A program made the position numbers and the translations under genes. Below are positions 1 to 13,099 of a stretch of 64,000 nt of DNA, in pieces (the stretch's first letter is position 1; each line of letters opens with the position of its first letter). The notes under the pieces are model-generated. The model did no database searches, was not told where the DNA came from, and saw only the letters and a program-made list of their open reading frames with translations. The DNA lies in contig VZTJ01001769.1 of the NCBI GenBank assembly GCA_013397795.1, positions 633,386 through 697,385 of the forward strand, given 5' to 3'. Source of the DNA: Orthonyx spaldingii (lineage: Eukaryota; Chordata; Aves; Passeriformes; Orthonychidae).

Positions 1-312
1 TGTGACTGTGATTTTCTAATACTCCTAATAGCCAATTCAAAGGGGCTGAGATAATTACAATGCTGAGCATGAACATTTGAATAGGTGGGAGACAGATGAC
101 TCAGTAAAATCAATCTATTGATCTCAAGATTTTTTAAGTATTTAAGTGTCATGCAGCAATTAAAGGTATTTCTGAGTATGCACTAAATGTCTTTATTCTG
201 ACAAGTCCTTTTGTTTCTTTTATACATAATAGAGAATGAGAATGTCATTGAACTTAGAATATCTTTTGGAAGTAAGTGTTCAGCAGCCTGTTTGATGCTG
301 ACAGCCTTGTGA

Positions 313-374
313 AGTGGTAAGCAATCAGCCAGGTGGCAGGAGATCGCTGAATTTACCACTGTGACAAGTGGTAA
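313..374. repeat. Three copies of an 8-mer, two forming a hairpin
   Basis: AGTGGTAA occurs at 313-320 and 367-374, and its reverse complement TTACCACT at 353-360. The last two form a perfect 8-bp stem with a 6-nt loop (361-366). It could be a transcription-factor site cluster or chance. No function is assigned. Confidence 0.4.
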
Positions 375-3300
375 CTTCCTGAATCCTCAGGTTTACTTGG
401 ATGGGATCAAAGCCTATAGACCTCAAAAGGAAATTAATTGTGATATGAAAAGTTTGAAACATGTAGATTAACTCCCGCTAAGTACAAAGAAATGGAATCT
501 ACAGTGGTTCCTCGAGGAGGATAGCCATGACCATGAGGTTTGACTACTTATTCAGAATGCCCCATGAGTACAGAGATTTGCTCTCTGAAGCTGTCACCTT
601 TATGCTCCAGAGAGACCCTAACAGGTAGCTGTTGGCAGTGTTCCTCTGTCTGCAGTGACTCCAGCAAAGTAACATGGGAAAGGCATGTGATATGTGTGCC
701 GGGAGACCTGGCTTGTGCAGGGGTTTGTAGCAATATTCAGTATGCTGATGTCATGCAGCTGGCACAAGGGAAGGGATTAGCCAATGTCTAGACACACTTG
801 AGGCTTTCAGGGGAGCTGGCTATTTGCAAATGAGTGCAACCTTGGTGGGATGAACAGAGGCAGGGAGAAGTCCTGCCAAATTTTCCACCCCTGCTGCTCG
901 CTGAGGGAGCGCCTAACTGCAACTGCTGTTGCTGAGGCAGATGGAGAATTAAGTGTGTGTTGAGACTGAACTTCTCCTGGGCACTGTAAAAAAAAATCTA
1001 TCTTAGTTTCTGTGTGAGGAGGAGACACAGGTCTTCTCTTTTCTGTTAGACTTTCCTATTGCTATCGGCATCTCTTTTGTCTGGCAATATGGCTATAATC
1101 CTGCCTGATAACCCGCTGTAGACTCTACTGTTGCTTTTATTCCTGGTTTCCACAGCCTGAGGGATCCTGTGTCCCCAGTTGCTCTTAAATGATCCCTTTG
1201 GGCCTTTGCTACAAGAGCAGGAAACCGCTGAAGGAGTAGGTATCCCTGAGTTTGGCATTTATTCTTCTTCAAGGCCCTTGGGACTGCAGGAGTTTTACGT
1301 TATTAAGCCTTTGGCTACATCACAAACTACGTCTTTTTTTTCCTGGATTTTTCAGAACAAATAGTCTGAGAACTGTAGAGGATGGAGTTTATTTTATTGT
1401 CTCCTATTGTCTCCTTACCTTGCCAGCATGTTTTGTCAGATGGGATGAGCACTCCTTTTGTTTGTGGCTAGAAATGTGCGTTTCATCCAGGGCAGACAGT
1501 GACCCCAAAGAACCTATTGCAGAACTAGAGAAATATGTCATTTAGAAAGCTTCTTCTTCCCCAAACAGTTCAGCCGAGACATGTTTCAACTCTCATTAAA
1601 GCTGATGGAAAGCCTCCTAGGTACTTCAGTAGTGTAGAATCAGGCCTATTAATTATTATACTTCACACTTTCTGGAAATACATACCAATGATGCACAGTC
1701 ACCAAGAAATATGTTACAGATGGCTGTGAGAGTTCATGACAACTTTATTTTAGTTGATGGAACAAAATGGCATTACAGAGAAATTTCAAGGTGTCTTGAA
1801 CAAGATCACAGCAATTAGCATGGGATCACTTCAGCTTCATCCTCCTTCATGTGAAATCAAGACCTCCTGCCGTGTCTCTGAATTTAACATTCCTACATTA
1901 CTCGTACACTAAAGATATCATCTGGAGTTTAATTTCATAAATAGCCAGGGCTTCCAAGAAAATAAAAACATGCCATATCTTACAGGTACTTTCCTCTAGA
2001 AAAGGAGAGCAGAGGGCCATATCCTACTTTGTGCAATAGACCTCACATTTGACACTCTAACAAAAGGAAAACATTCACTTCACAGCTGAAAATCCCACAA
2101 AAAGTGCAGAATTTGCTTTGTTCTCTAGAACAGTCTCTTCTCCTCTTCCCAACTTAGTCTTTTTAAGAGAAAAGATCTCTAGCGGTGAGAATAGATTTCC
2201 CAATGCAAAAGATATACAGTTTTCTTGAATTTACATCCAAGCAGACAGAGGGAAAAAAACACCTGGTGAGCCAGATTTAAATCTCTCAAGTAACACTGAG
2301 ACTCCTATTGACTTTGGTAGTCTTTGAACCAAACTCTGAAAAAAGGTGTACCATTCCATAGTTGCCTTAACAGGGAATAATTTTTTTGATGCCTAAAAAC
2401 AATTTATACACCTCAAACCACTGTAGAACACTACACAATGGCATACTAATCTCACTAATACATGCCCATTTAGTGTGACTGGCACATCCTTTTAAATGTT
2501 TCTTGTCAAAGGTTTGGTATAGCCTAGGCTGAGGCAACAGAGGCACCTCTCTGTCAGTGTGTTCTTGACAGCTCTGCAAGGTTTAGAATAATTCATGCTC
2601 TTACTACCTTACTAGAGGTGTAATCCAGTGCTAGAGTGTGTTCAGAAAAAGAGAAGGACTTCAATTTCTTCCTGAAAAAAACCTAGGAGAGGTTCAGACC
2701 TGTATGTTGGGAGTGGATCTTATACTGTGAGCCAGATACTATCTTAAGTCCTCGTTCTTGGGCTGAACTGCAGCGTAAATAAGACCATGAGGCATGAAGG
2801 CAAAATGCATGCATACGGCATTTTAAGATGGGGATAGCTTGGACTTCCATCTTCTGTTCTTTACAGTGTGTGTGTACTTTCATCAAGCCATCACTGGCCA
2901 CGGAGGCAGGGGTCAGTCTGGAGGGAGGAACCAGCATCCTCATTCTTTTATCCCTTCAGAAAGAAATCCTAACTCCGAACAGAAACTTAAGGCAGAAAGC
3001 AACACCATGTTTCCAACCCCAGGTCTCAACCTCATTAAAGGAAACATTGTGTTTTTTAGTTTGGAAATGTTTCTGGGACAGTGTTGATGTCTCAGTTAAT
3101 TTTCTTTGAAAAGATTTTAGCAAATATAAATCAAAACATGTACTTTCAAAATCAAGACATTTACATCAGTATTATTTTTCTGAATGATATTCAAAAATAG
3201 AGAAGATTTTAATTTCTAATTTTGACTTAGATAAGGAACGTTTCTCAGAATTTACTCCAACTTGGAGGGTTTCTATTCACTTTTTTTGTGTGTAATTAAA

Positions 3301-3427
3301 CTTGTGGTTTTTTCAGGTTTTTAATCTCCATTAAAGGTCCTTTAATCCAGGCCCCTAAATGCAGACCAGGTTTTTGGAAAGCTGTCTATCTGTACGATAG
3401 TCTGTCTGTATGACTGTGTCTTCAAGC

Positions 3428-3448
3428 GTGTGTGGGTGTGTGTGTGTA
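3428..3448. repeat. TG-rich dinucleotide microsatellite
   Basis: An interrupted run of TG units inside a longer TG-rich stretch. It is an ordinary simple repeat with no neighbouring gene. Confidence 0.7.
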
Positions 3449-6400
3449 TGAGTGACTGTGTCCATAACCAGTGGCCTCAGAAGCAACAGCAAGGCACTAC
3501 TACCTTCAGAGAAATACAAAAAACTTTCTCTGAAGCCACAGGCAGGGGGAGAAGCAATCTGCTTTTTAGTACATTTGCAAAAATATTTATGCCATAGTAT
3601 AAGTATTATAAAACAGTCTAGTATATCTCTAATGTTTTGTAGAAAAGCCCATTGAATTAAACAAAGCTCATTTCTGACTAACAGTCAGTAGTAAAATAAG
3701 ATGTGCATTCTGAGTGCTGGAAAAGGAAATTAAGCACATTTGGAAAATCTAAGAGCAAGAAACAAGCCATTATGACTTTTTGTAAGCTTCCTCGAGTCTC
3801 TAATATCTGGTGATTTTACTGAAATGTGTATATTAGATGATGGTCTTATGAAGGAATACAGATTGTGCTTTTATGAAAAAGAGGACCAGCCCAATGAATC
3901 TCAGGGAGAGCAGGTGGGCTGACTCTGGTGTGATATCCCAGATCAGTGCCAGTGGCACATCATAATTTAACATTATCATTTCACTCAAATACTGACTCTT
4001 TTTTCAATTGTGCCTAAACATGTGTTTACCTTGACATAGTTTGATGTTTGCATCCCATCTCAGAGGCACAATTTATGAAGCATGATCTACAGTGAAAAGG
4101 TGTCCTGAGTACTGAGAAAAGCAATTTCAGTATATAAACTGTAAGTCTATCTTTCCCTAGAAGCGAAATATTTGCCCTACATATGTTTGAAAAGTGTTCA
4201 GATCTTTTACTTATTCACAGTGTTAAACAAAAGATACATAGATCTGCAGGTTGGCTATGGTTTTGCCTTTGTGGTTTGGGAAGCTGAATGGAGACTGGAA
4301 TTCCACTGAGACAAATTATTAAAAAAATTTACCTAACAGAGCCAAATTCCTTCTTTACTGGCCACATTGACAAGATTTCAGGCACATGAAACTCTGTCAG
4401 AAGAATACCTTCCACAGGATCTAGTTCTGATGGGGATGCCACAAGCAATCTCCTTGCAAGCACATCAAGGTTGATGCAAACACCCCAACCTGTGTCAGGC
4501 GAGAATCCAGGTCTGTCGGTGAATGTGGAAGAGCCAGATTCTGGACCAGATGAGGACGTTACAAGAAAAGCACTGATGAAGTTCTCTCTTGAAGCAACAG
4601 ACCAAAGTTCTTATAATTCATGTAGGTGGAGTCTTGGAATATTGTGAATGTGATAATCTGCCTAAACACAGAGATTTAAGATGTCCTTTCCAAAGTGTTG
4701 TCCTGGACTATAGGCACATTCCAGAGACTATATTATCTGCCCTACTATGAAAGACAGGCTTACTAGCAGCTCCCAGGTGGAAATGCATCTTGTACAAAAT
4801 GAATATGAGGGGAAGGACTGTAGTTCAGTGGAGAATCCTCTTTTTATGGTGGTTAAAGTCAAGGACAGTATTTGTGCTCCTACTGATATTAAGCTACTTG
4901 GGATACATCAGACTGATTCTAAGGAAAGGCACTATTCCATGGTGAAAACTGGTATCTGTGCCTATAACATAGGGATTTTTTTAAAGACGGTTTGGAGAAT
5001 ATGTGCATGACTTTCTTTTCCAGAATGAAAATAAGTGTCTATCTGAAGAATTGCTATGTTTATCAACCTTCTGGGCTCACAGTTACTCATGTATTTTCAT
5101 AATTTCCCTAGAGGAGTCTACTAGCTAAGGATGAGAATATTTTTTACTTTTCTTCTGAAATGGCTACTGGGCCTACTGCAGGTGATCTCCAGAACATTTT
5201 TGCATAAGTACAGGTAATTCTGGTTTTCTCCCAGAGGTCCTGGCTTGCTGAGGCTGAGTTGACATCCCAGTTATGTATCAAGTGAAATATTTAGTCCACA
5301 TGCAGTCTTGTTCAACAGTTTGATGTATTTTGGAAAGGAACCCTTGGAATGTTTTTATTTCCTCACAAAATATTGCCATATAATGGCAGAGTAAGGTGTA
5401 TCTTTATAATGCAAAATCTTACTGGACTTTCAGCAAACAGCAAAACACTAAAATAAATAAAAATGACAGGCAAGTCAAAATGAAATCCTAGCATTATCAC
5501 AAATATTGCTCAGCATCAATGGTTTGTGTGAAAGCAGAAGTAAGACTGTTTCTAGGGTTTGGACACGATCCTACAAGACAGTGTTGACATCTTCCAAGAT
5601 GTTAGACTCCTCCTGTCCACGTTGAAGATCAACACCTTGTTTAATGGCATCTGCATGTAGTAAACACTAACACAGCCAGCAACAGTAGGACTTACAAGCA
5701 CAAACATTTTGAAAGGTAACAAAGCACAGCCACGAATCAGAAGCCCTGTCTGACACTGGTTTCTGAAAACCCGCAAAGGGTTTGAATGGGTTCCAACTAG
5801 AAACTCTATTGTCAAAAAAATATATACAAAACCTCCTTTCATTTTTGAGCTAGGCAAATTTGCTGTCCTACTTGCATAAGGCAAATCCTAAAGTAAGGGT
5901 GGAAGGGAGAGAAGGAGGATTTACAGGTTGGGGCATAAGCTAGAAACTGATCAGAGAAGTTGTGATCATATTTAGAAAACTTCCAAGAATTGCACAAGCC
6001 TCCAAGTACTCACCTTTGCACTTTATTTAATGTTACAAAATACTTCTCTTTCAGTGAAGGGAGAGACCTAGTGACACAATTTATTTTCAAATTAATAGTA
6101 AATAAAGACTTTCTACTTCAGTGTAATGAGTTTGATTACACAGCTCTAGCCTTTTACTCATAGAAATCACTGCCATGGAGAAGTCAAAAAAGGATAGAGA
6201 TTTCTAAGTAAGGGTACAATTCTAAGTATCATGCCATTGAAATGTTTTAAATAACTTAGTCATCAAAAATGCTGTTTATGCACTGTGTGATGCAGATATA
6301 CTTGTTTTACTGACTAACATCACTGTAATCAGCAATAAAACATAGAATTATGGCTCAGGATTTGGAGAAAGAAAAAAATGGTTTTCTATCATTTTTATCA

Positions 6401-6657
6401 CCCTGATTTGCATATCTATATAAATATTTGGAGCTTCTACACAGAAAAGGTAGAAGTGAACTGCTAAAGCAAAAAAGTGTAGTGGTATTGATACATCTAT
6501 GACTAACCCACCTGTCTAACCTGCTATTAAGATCTGACCCATTTATCCACATTAGAAATACAAATACATGAGAGGTTTCCGTGGTAAGACACAAATGAAG
6601 TAAACTTCCTTCAAGATGTAATTAGAATTTAATGGCTTGTCTATGAAATGAACAAAG

Positions 6658-6686
6658 CATCATTAAAAAAAGAAATTTTAATGATG
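6658..6686. repeat. Perfect 11-bp inverted repeat
   Basis: CATCATTAAAA (6658-6668) and its exact complement (6676-6686) are separated by a 7-nt A-rich loop. The stem is AT-rich, so folding stability would be modest. No adjacent coding sequence. Confidence 0.6.
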
Positions 6687-8005
6687 TACAGTGAATCAAG
6701 AAAATATATGATGTACCAAAGAACTCTAATCTTAACAGTGCCTTGCCTATATTTTTTGTGACACTTTGTAGAAAAACTGAGCTCATCATGCTACTTTTTC
6801 AGTAACATTATGATGTAGAATTTTAACTGGAACAATCAATTTTGATTGCTGCTCCCCACTGCTTCATACTGGAGGGGGAAATGTGTTTTGATGGTGAAAA
6901 TAACTTTTCACTCTTTCCTTCTGCTTTGCAGAATGATCTGTGTCTCTTCTCTTCTTGCATGTTGAAAAGGATTTCATCCTGCTTTTATTGGTTCAGGCGT
7001 AAATCTGTATTTCCCCATAACAATTAAGAAAAGTAGAATTTTGCCTGACTTGGGAAGACAGATACCTTTCTCTTCTAATGCAAGTGTTAGATATTCTCAC
7101 TAGCTTGGCTTAATACTAGACTCCGATGCTATCTGTAAAACAGAGTGAAAATGTTTTTTTCTGTTCGCTGTGCACTATGCCACATCAATTTCCATAGTGC
7201 AATATTTTTCTTTTTTTTTTTTTGTACTGCAGAGGAGCATAATTCAAACCTACTCAGATTTCTGACTTTGCTGTAAATTAATCTTGCCAGTGCATGTCTG
7301 GCACTTTGAACTAAGCTGTAACTTCCACTTCTTTAGTAGCCTGAATGACATCAAAATGCTACTCATACTGTGCACTGCCATTTTATCTAGATTATGGTGA
7401 TATAAAGAAGACCAGAGGAAAAGGTAAAATACTAGAAAGACACTCTGCGGTGTTTTCATACCTTGTTCCTAACCTTCTCCAACTCAAAAATCCATCTAAG
7501 AGAGCTCTGAGCTGTCATGGACTCTGAGGATGGGTGACAAGAAAATCTATTTGTCTTGGCTGAAATGACAGTTTAAAACTCTAGCCCTTTTAAAATATGA
7601 TCACTCTTATGGATATAATAGGACTGATTTTCCTCTCAGTTACCTGAGTATAAATCAAGATCATCTCCTTGAAATTGCACCAGCTTAAAGGAGAATCAGG
7701 CCCATTTCCACATATGTTGACCTAGAGAAAAACATGTCTTCTAGCAGTTACAGTTCCAAGTGCTAAACTTTGTGGGTTAGATAGAGAACAGAAAAAGGGT
7801 CCTGTAGAATCCAGTTTATCTTACTTTCAGGACTCTTGATCCATACCATCTTCACCAATATACACATTTCAAAGTCAAAATAGTGCTAGTGTGGTCATGC
7901 CAGAAAACTGATTTCAGTGTTGGTGTATTTTGAAGAAGAAAACTAGCTTTTATCTCTCTGCTAACTTGAAGCAACATGACAACTCAGGGAGCTTGTACCA
8001 GCATA

Positions 8006-8030
8006 GGAAAACCCTTTGTGAGGGTTTTCC
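8006..8030. repeat. Perfect 10-bp hairpin
   Basis: GGAAAACCCT (8006-8015), a 5-nt loop TTGTG, then the exact complement AGGGTTTTCC (8021-8030). The arms are too short for a typical miRNA precursor of about 60 nt or more, so this is recorded only as an inverted repeat. Confidence 0.65.
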
Positions 8031-8500
8031 CTCTAACACTGAGATACCTCCAAAATTCCACCAACACCGACTGTAGAGAAACTATGGTCAGACAGAGGGA
8101 AAGGCTACGGGTTCCTGTGCCCCAGGGAGACCCAGGAGCCACCAAATCTCCTTCAGGAAGCCCAGGCTAAGATCAACATTTTTGCCTTGTGTTTTATCAG
8201 TGAAGATGAAAAGTATTTTTCAGGATACCAGCCTAAGTAAACAAGGACTGGGAAAATTAAAGGTTGCTTAAAATTGCCTTTGCACAGATATAATATGTGA
8301 CTTCTCCTGAGAATTTCTTTGTACTAATCTGGAACCTGTTCCACAGTATTCCTAGAAGAGAGCTGTTCTAAGGAGGGTATTTTCAAGAATTTAATTGCAG
8401 CCCATTTAGTTTCAAGGCATCCACAATAAGTGGGAGGAAATATATGTTGCTAACAAAAAACCCAAAACATTTGTTGTGGGGCTGTGGGAAGAGCAAAGGT

Positions 8501-8530
8501 AAAGATGTCAATGCTGACATTGACATTTTT
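8501..8530. repeat. 13-bp hairpin with one wobble pair
   Basis: The arm at 8501-8513 pairs with 8518-8530 across a 4-nt loop CTGA. The inner nine pairs (ATGTCAATG with CATTGACAT) are perfect, the next is a G-T wobble, and the outer three are A-T. It is followed by a T-rich stretch. No function can be inferred. Confidence 0.6.
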
Positions 8531-9310
8531 CTTCTTTTTAATGCTCCTCCAGAAAGTTTCCCTTATGGTGAACTTTTTAGAGGAAAAGTAGGTTTGCTGT
8601 TGCAGAGGGAATTAAAATAGCTGTTTATTTGTTCTCCCTTTTTATACAGATACAAATAACTATGAATGATGAGTCAAATGTCAGGTGTGATGCTTGGAGT
8701 TATGGTTCTGCATTAATCTTCAGCTTGGAAATTTTTTTGCCCTTCTCCCTTCAAATTTGTTTTGTCTGAAGGGTTATCCTCCTCGGCTGCTCAAGTGGGA
8801 GATCAGTTACCCAATTTCAACTTCTCTGTAATCCCTCTATTTAAAGGTGAGATAATCAGCTTTTTTTTGGTTGACTTGGATCTAAGACAATCTCTGGACT
8901 AAAGACAAAGAAGAGCCTAAGTGGAAAGAATGCAGAGTCTCTGATTGCCTGCAGAGAGAGGAGGTGGTCCTTTATGCTCTGTCCAACACTGAAAATTCTC
9001 ATGCCCTGCAAACCTCAGCAGTATAACTTAGAGCATTACCCACAGACAAAAGTTCCTGTTAGTAAGTGAATATTATTTGGACAGCAAGCTCAAGAACATG
9101 CCAGAATATTTGGCATGGATGATCATCCCAAGAGAGAAAGAATAAACTCTTTGTTCATCAAGTGATGGCACACAATGTTGCTGCTTGGGAAGCTACCTTT
9201 CAATTTCTATTGTCACTTTCCTATGAGAATTGTGTGCATTGTGGAGGAGAGACAGACCAACCTTCTTTCTTTTTTTTCCTTCTGTCTTCCTCTCTCTCCA
9301 CACCTTCTGC

Positions 9311-9334
9311 CCTCCCCCCCCCNNNNNNNNNNNN
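9311..9334. other. Poly-C tract ending in an assembly gap (Ns 9323-9334)
   Basis: A pyrimidine-rich stretch becomes a poly-C run that continues straight into 12 Ns. The gap probably reflects a homopolymer or C/G-rich tract that could not be resolved. Frames crossing the gap are not meaningful. Confidence 0.85.
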
Positions 9335-10451
9335 AATTTAAAGCTATGAAAAGTCACAGACTTTTCAGTCTGTGGTGGACAGAAAGGACAGAAAAGTGGT
9401 GAGAACAAAGTGGTTACACACACAGAGGTTGTGGAGCCATCCAGGCTACCTCACCAGCCTGTATCAAAGTGTCTCAACATTGTCTTGGTATTTCCCCAGG
9501 AAAATGTATTCCTGTATCACTTCTGTTTGGATCTCCTGTCAGAAGAGGCCCACGGAACTATGTAATGGACACAGAGTTTGGGCTTCTCCCCAATGTGAAC
9601 TGAGATCCCTCAGGAGCTGTATTTCAGCCAGAGATTCTGGGCCACAGGAAAGAAAAAAAAATAGAGGATATTGGAAAAAATGCCCACAAGGTGACAAGCC
9701 TCTTCAGAGACTGACTAAATAAACAGTTTTTTTACCTACAAACATGCTTCACTCTGTAGATTTATTTCATGCTTTTAATATTTCAGGATTTGAGGTCTAT
9801 CTGGGAGTAAACAAACACTGCTTCATTAGAATTTCAGCAGGGCAGCAGTTCCCATTTTAGGACTAGGTTAAGGAAAGGGCCTAAAAAAGAATGTTTCTGT
9901 GCAGTGTATTTCTCTAGAAAACTGAGGGCATAAATACTCAGGAAACAAATAACTTTGTTCAAGTCCCTGGAGTAGGGTTCTGGGTTCTAGCTGGGTCCAG
10001 AAGAAGTTGCCATACAATAAATACCTCGTCTCTTCACAATATAAAATAGGTCTATAACTCTGTAGCTGTGAGTGCCTAAGGGAAAATGCATCTGGCATTG
10101 CCAAAGGACTGGTAAGTGTTGCTAAACACGTGTTAATTAACTCATTGAACAAGGAAACATAGGCCAGATCTGATCCTGCTTGCAAGCCTCTAGAGGCTCA
10201 CCTGGAAGCGGACAGTATCAGGAAGAAATTCAATGGCTTCTCTGAAAAAGGGAGGCAGAAGAACAGTCCAGTGTTTCCCAGCCCTGGTGTAGAGACCTGT
10301 AACTGATCAGATGTGGGAGCATGGAGCTAGTAGAGAGGTACATCAGAAGGGATTTCTTCAAAGGGATGGGTCAGAGGGATTGCCACACCCCCATTCATTG
10401 CAGTATGATTTCACTATTACAGATTCAAGCTTGGCATATGCAAAAGTTAAA

Positions 10452-10465
10452 GTTCCCATGGCAAC
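10452..10465 (+). promoter_or_regulatory. Candidate RFX X-box
   Basis: GTTCCCATGGCAAC fits the 14-bp RFX/DAF-19 X-box pattern GTHNYYATRRNAAC at every position. An octamer-like ATATGCAAA lies about 15 bp upstream. RFX factors bind such sites as dimers at ciliary-gene promoters and at enhancers. No promoter or gene start is visible nearby, so a distal element or a chance match are both possible. Confidence 0.35.
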
Positions 10466-10599
10466 AGTTATTTCTACCACAATTCATGCCCTGTATACTT
10501 ATCATACACATTCAGCGTCAAAGAGGAATATATTACATGACACATTTAACAACGTAAAAAAGAAAAGAAAATACTCCAGCTGTGGAATGAAGCCAAGTT

Positions 10600-13095
10600 A
10601 AAGATTGCTAGAGAAACCTTGATTTTTGCACTGTTTGACCTTTTCAATTTTAGCTGTAAAACTTTGTGGTTACATTAACAAAGATTTGTACTTATTACCT
10701 GTTCACCTCATCCCACAGATGGTAAGAGCATTGTCCAAGCAGAAGAAATGTTCTGTTCCCTAGATACAGTCTATATTCTACAAACTCAATATTTATTCTC
10801 ACTTTCCACTGGTCAGCCGAGCTTCATTTGTACTCTTGCTGAGACAGGAATTAACAAATATACTAAGAGAAGGAGAATGATGAAAAATTCAGCCATGTGA
10901 TATCAGTTCAGGCAGCTGTTTGCTTCAGTCATTTTGTAGTTCCCTAATCTCTCAGAAATATAAGCAGAATTGCATGAAGTTATATGGTTTTAGTATCCTA
11001 GTCTCGATGTAGAAATTGTATGTATGGGGAAGGTGTTGCCCTTTCACCATACATACAGCAATGGACTTAACAGCTCAATCCAAAATTCAGCTCCTCCAGC
11101 ATCATGTCATCAATAGTAATTGACAACACATATCTATGGAAGACTATGCAAACAAGTAAAAGATAGAAAGAGACTTCACAGAAGTTTCTTTCAGCCTAAG
11201 GCAAATTTGGGAACATAATGAATTTATTTTACTTTTTAAAGATTTACTTTGGGTTTTTTTTTAATCTCTTCCTATTCCAAAACTGTCAACTGACTAATTC
11301 ATTTTATGCAAAATGCATCAGAAACAATAATGGGCTGAATTTAGCCCTGAAAAAAAGTGGGTCTCATTCTACCCATTTCAATTGAAGTACTTCAGGGACA
11401 ATATTGTGCTACTTGACCTAATTTTTTCCTGGTATCCTTGCAAATACAAGCAATTTCACTGAATCAGTACAAAAGGAGGATAAGTAAAAGAAGAATCTGT
11501 TGGATGTTCGGGCCTTTATGTCTCCATGCGCTTGTGTCCTTGCTGACAGCTGCTCACCATCACTATAAACCACTGTCAGATCAGATTGCCATTGCCTTGC
11601 ACATTAACTCCACATTTCAGTGGTGTAACCTGTCATTGCAATGGTGTAACCTGTTCATGTCGATTGATGTGAACTGATTTGCTCTAACCAGAGCTTGGAG
11701 CAATTTGATGGCAGGGCCTGTTATTCCACAAAGCACGAGGCAATGACAAACAGCACAATCAGACAATCTAATTAAATTCCTCAATTCCATGAACTTCACC
11801 ATCATGGTAAGAGTGGGAAAGTAGGTTTTTACAGCTATTATGACAGTGTCGTGCTGTGATTTCTTGAGAGTTTCACTAATTTAATGTCTGTAAATCATCG
11901 TTTTCCCATATGGGAGTTTCCCCGGGTAGATTACGCAATGCACATGTGTAGTACCTGTCATATACCCTACATCCTGCCCTGCTGCCCAAGATGTGCAGTA
12001 TACATGAAGATATGAGAGTCTATATGTATGCGGCCTATACCAAACCATAGAAAGGTTTGTTTACCTGTTCTTTACTCATGGCTCCACTTAAAGTGAGGTA
12101 TAGGTATTTCTTACACAAGAGACTTGCTGTTAGGTTGTTATGTTACTTGGAAGTAAAAATTACACAACCACACTAACTACCATGCCCCAAAACAGCCATT
12201 ATGCAAGCAAAAGACTTAGAAATATAACCCTAAGTGTCATCAATGCACTTTGTGAATAGATTCGTAGTTCAGAGTTATGATCATTGTATGCAACAGTTAT
12301 AGTGCTGTTTATTTGAAAGATAAGTTTTGAAACAGCATCTCATTTAATGGGACCATAACATCTCTAAAGGAGAAATGATACAGTTATTTAATATCAAAGA
12401 AAGAACATAGATGTGTTCCTGGCAATACAAAGGTTGTTTTCGCCCTAAGGTTCTCATGGGTTAAGGATTCAGAGTGTCTGAAAAGGTTCACTAATTAAAG
12501 CAGAGAAAATAATTTTTACTTGTGACCATTTAGCTTTCAACAATTAATTATCTACATATATGTGCAGTAAAAAATTAGCTAGATTTCTCAGCCAAATTTA
12601 ACATATAGAGAGATTCAATTCTACAAAAGAGTAATAAAACTGCTTAAGTGTAAAAATTTGTGAAAATCTGATGTTTCAGTGATAAAAAGTTGCTTCTTGT
12701 TGTAGCCTAATTCTGACATCTTGGTCTACAGATTAGCAAATCATTTCTTTTCTCCCATTCTTAGTCAACAAGTGTCTTTGCTGGTGGTGGGCCAATATTA
12801 GCATTTAATTTGCTTGACATACACAAGAGAAATATCTGCCAGCTCTGTCAAGTCTGAGGCATACACAACATATTCCCTGATGCCTGTCATTACTGCAGTT
12901 TCTAACCTGTGAAAGAACGAGTTTTGTTCTTTCTTTGCAAGCCTGCTTGCCAACCCGCAATATCCAAACAACACAAGCCTGGCAGTGGTCTCCTGGTCAT
13001 AAAGGCCTATGCACCAACCTGTTCAGTCAAATTAAATTGTATTCCTGATCAAAGAAAGCAGTTGAAAGCTAGAAAGTTGGAGCACAGCCTGGCTC
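10600..13095. other. Non-coding unique sequence
   Basis: No gene is supported. The stretch at about 11580-11815 carries several TAAT-type homeodomain motifs and a short tandem duplication, and looks more like a conserved non-coding element than its neighbours. 12780-12900 has a similar texture. This is an impression from motif content only; conservation cannot be measured here. Confidence 0.5.
11618..11659. repeat. Two-copy 21-bp imperfect tandem repeat
   Basis: The unit at 11618-11638 is followed directly by a second copy at 11639-11659. Both share the core TGGTGTAACCTGT and differ at a few positions. It lies inside motif-rich sequence that could be regulatory. Confidence 0.6.
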
Positions 13096-13099
13096 CATC

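Larger units (their letters stand above)
1..6650. other. Non-coding unique sequence, no gene seen
   Basis: AT-rich unique sequence. Open frames here are under about 110 codons, lack recognisable domains and commonly overlap frames on the other strand. I see no transposon tail, tRNA box or CpG cluster. Small local structures are a hairpin at 353-374 and a TG-rich microsatellite near 3428. A frame open from about 4390 to 4647, preceded by an acceptor-like TTTCAG, was examined and not accepted as an exon. Confidence 0.6.
6690..10300. other. Non-coding unique sequence with hairpins and a gap
   Basis: No supported gene. The stretch holds two perfect short hairpins (8006-8030 and 8501-8530), a T11 run near 7210, and a poly-C tract running into an assembly gap at 9323. 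Frames up to 116 codons (9372-9722) show no domain, hydrophobic pattern or composition suggesting protein. Confidence 0.55.

Noticed and set aside
4390..4647. 86-codon frame without an early ATG, preceded by an acceptor-like TTTCAG, acidic and serine-rich in part
   Set aside because: No recognisable protein, no matching donor in frame, and a competing open frame in the first half. Could be chance or a lost pseudogene.
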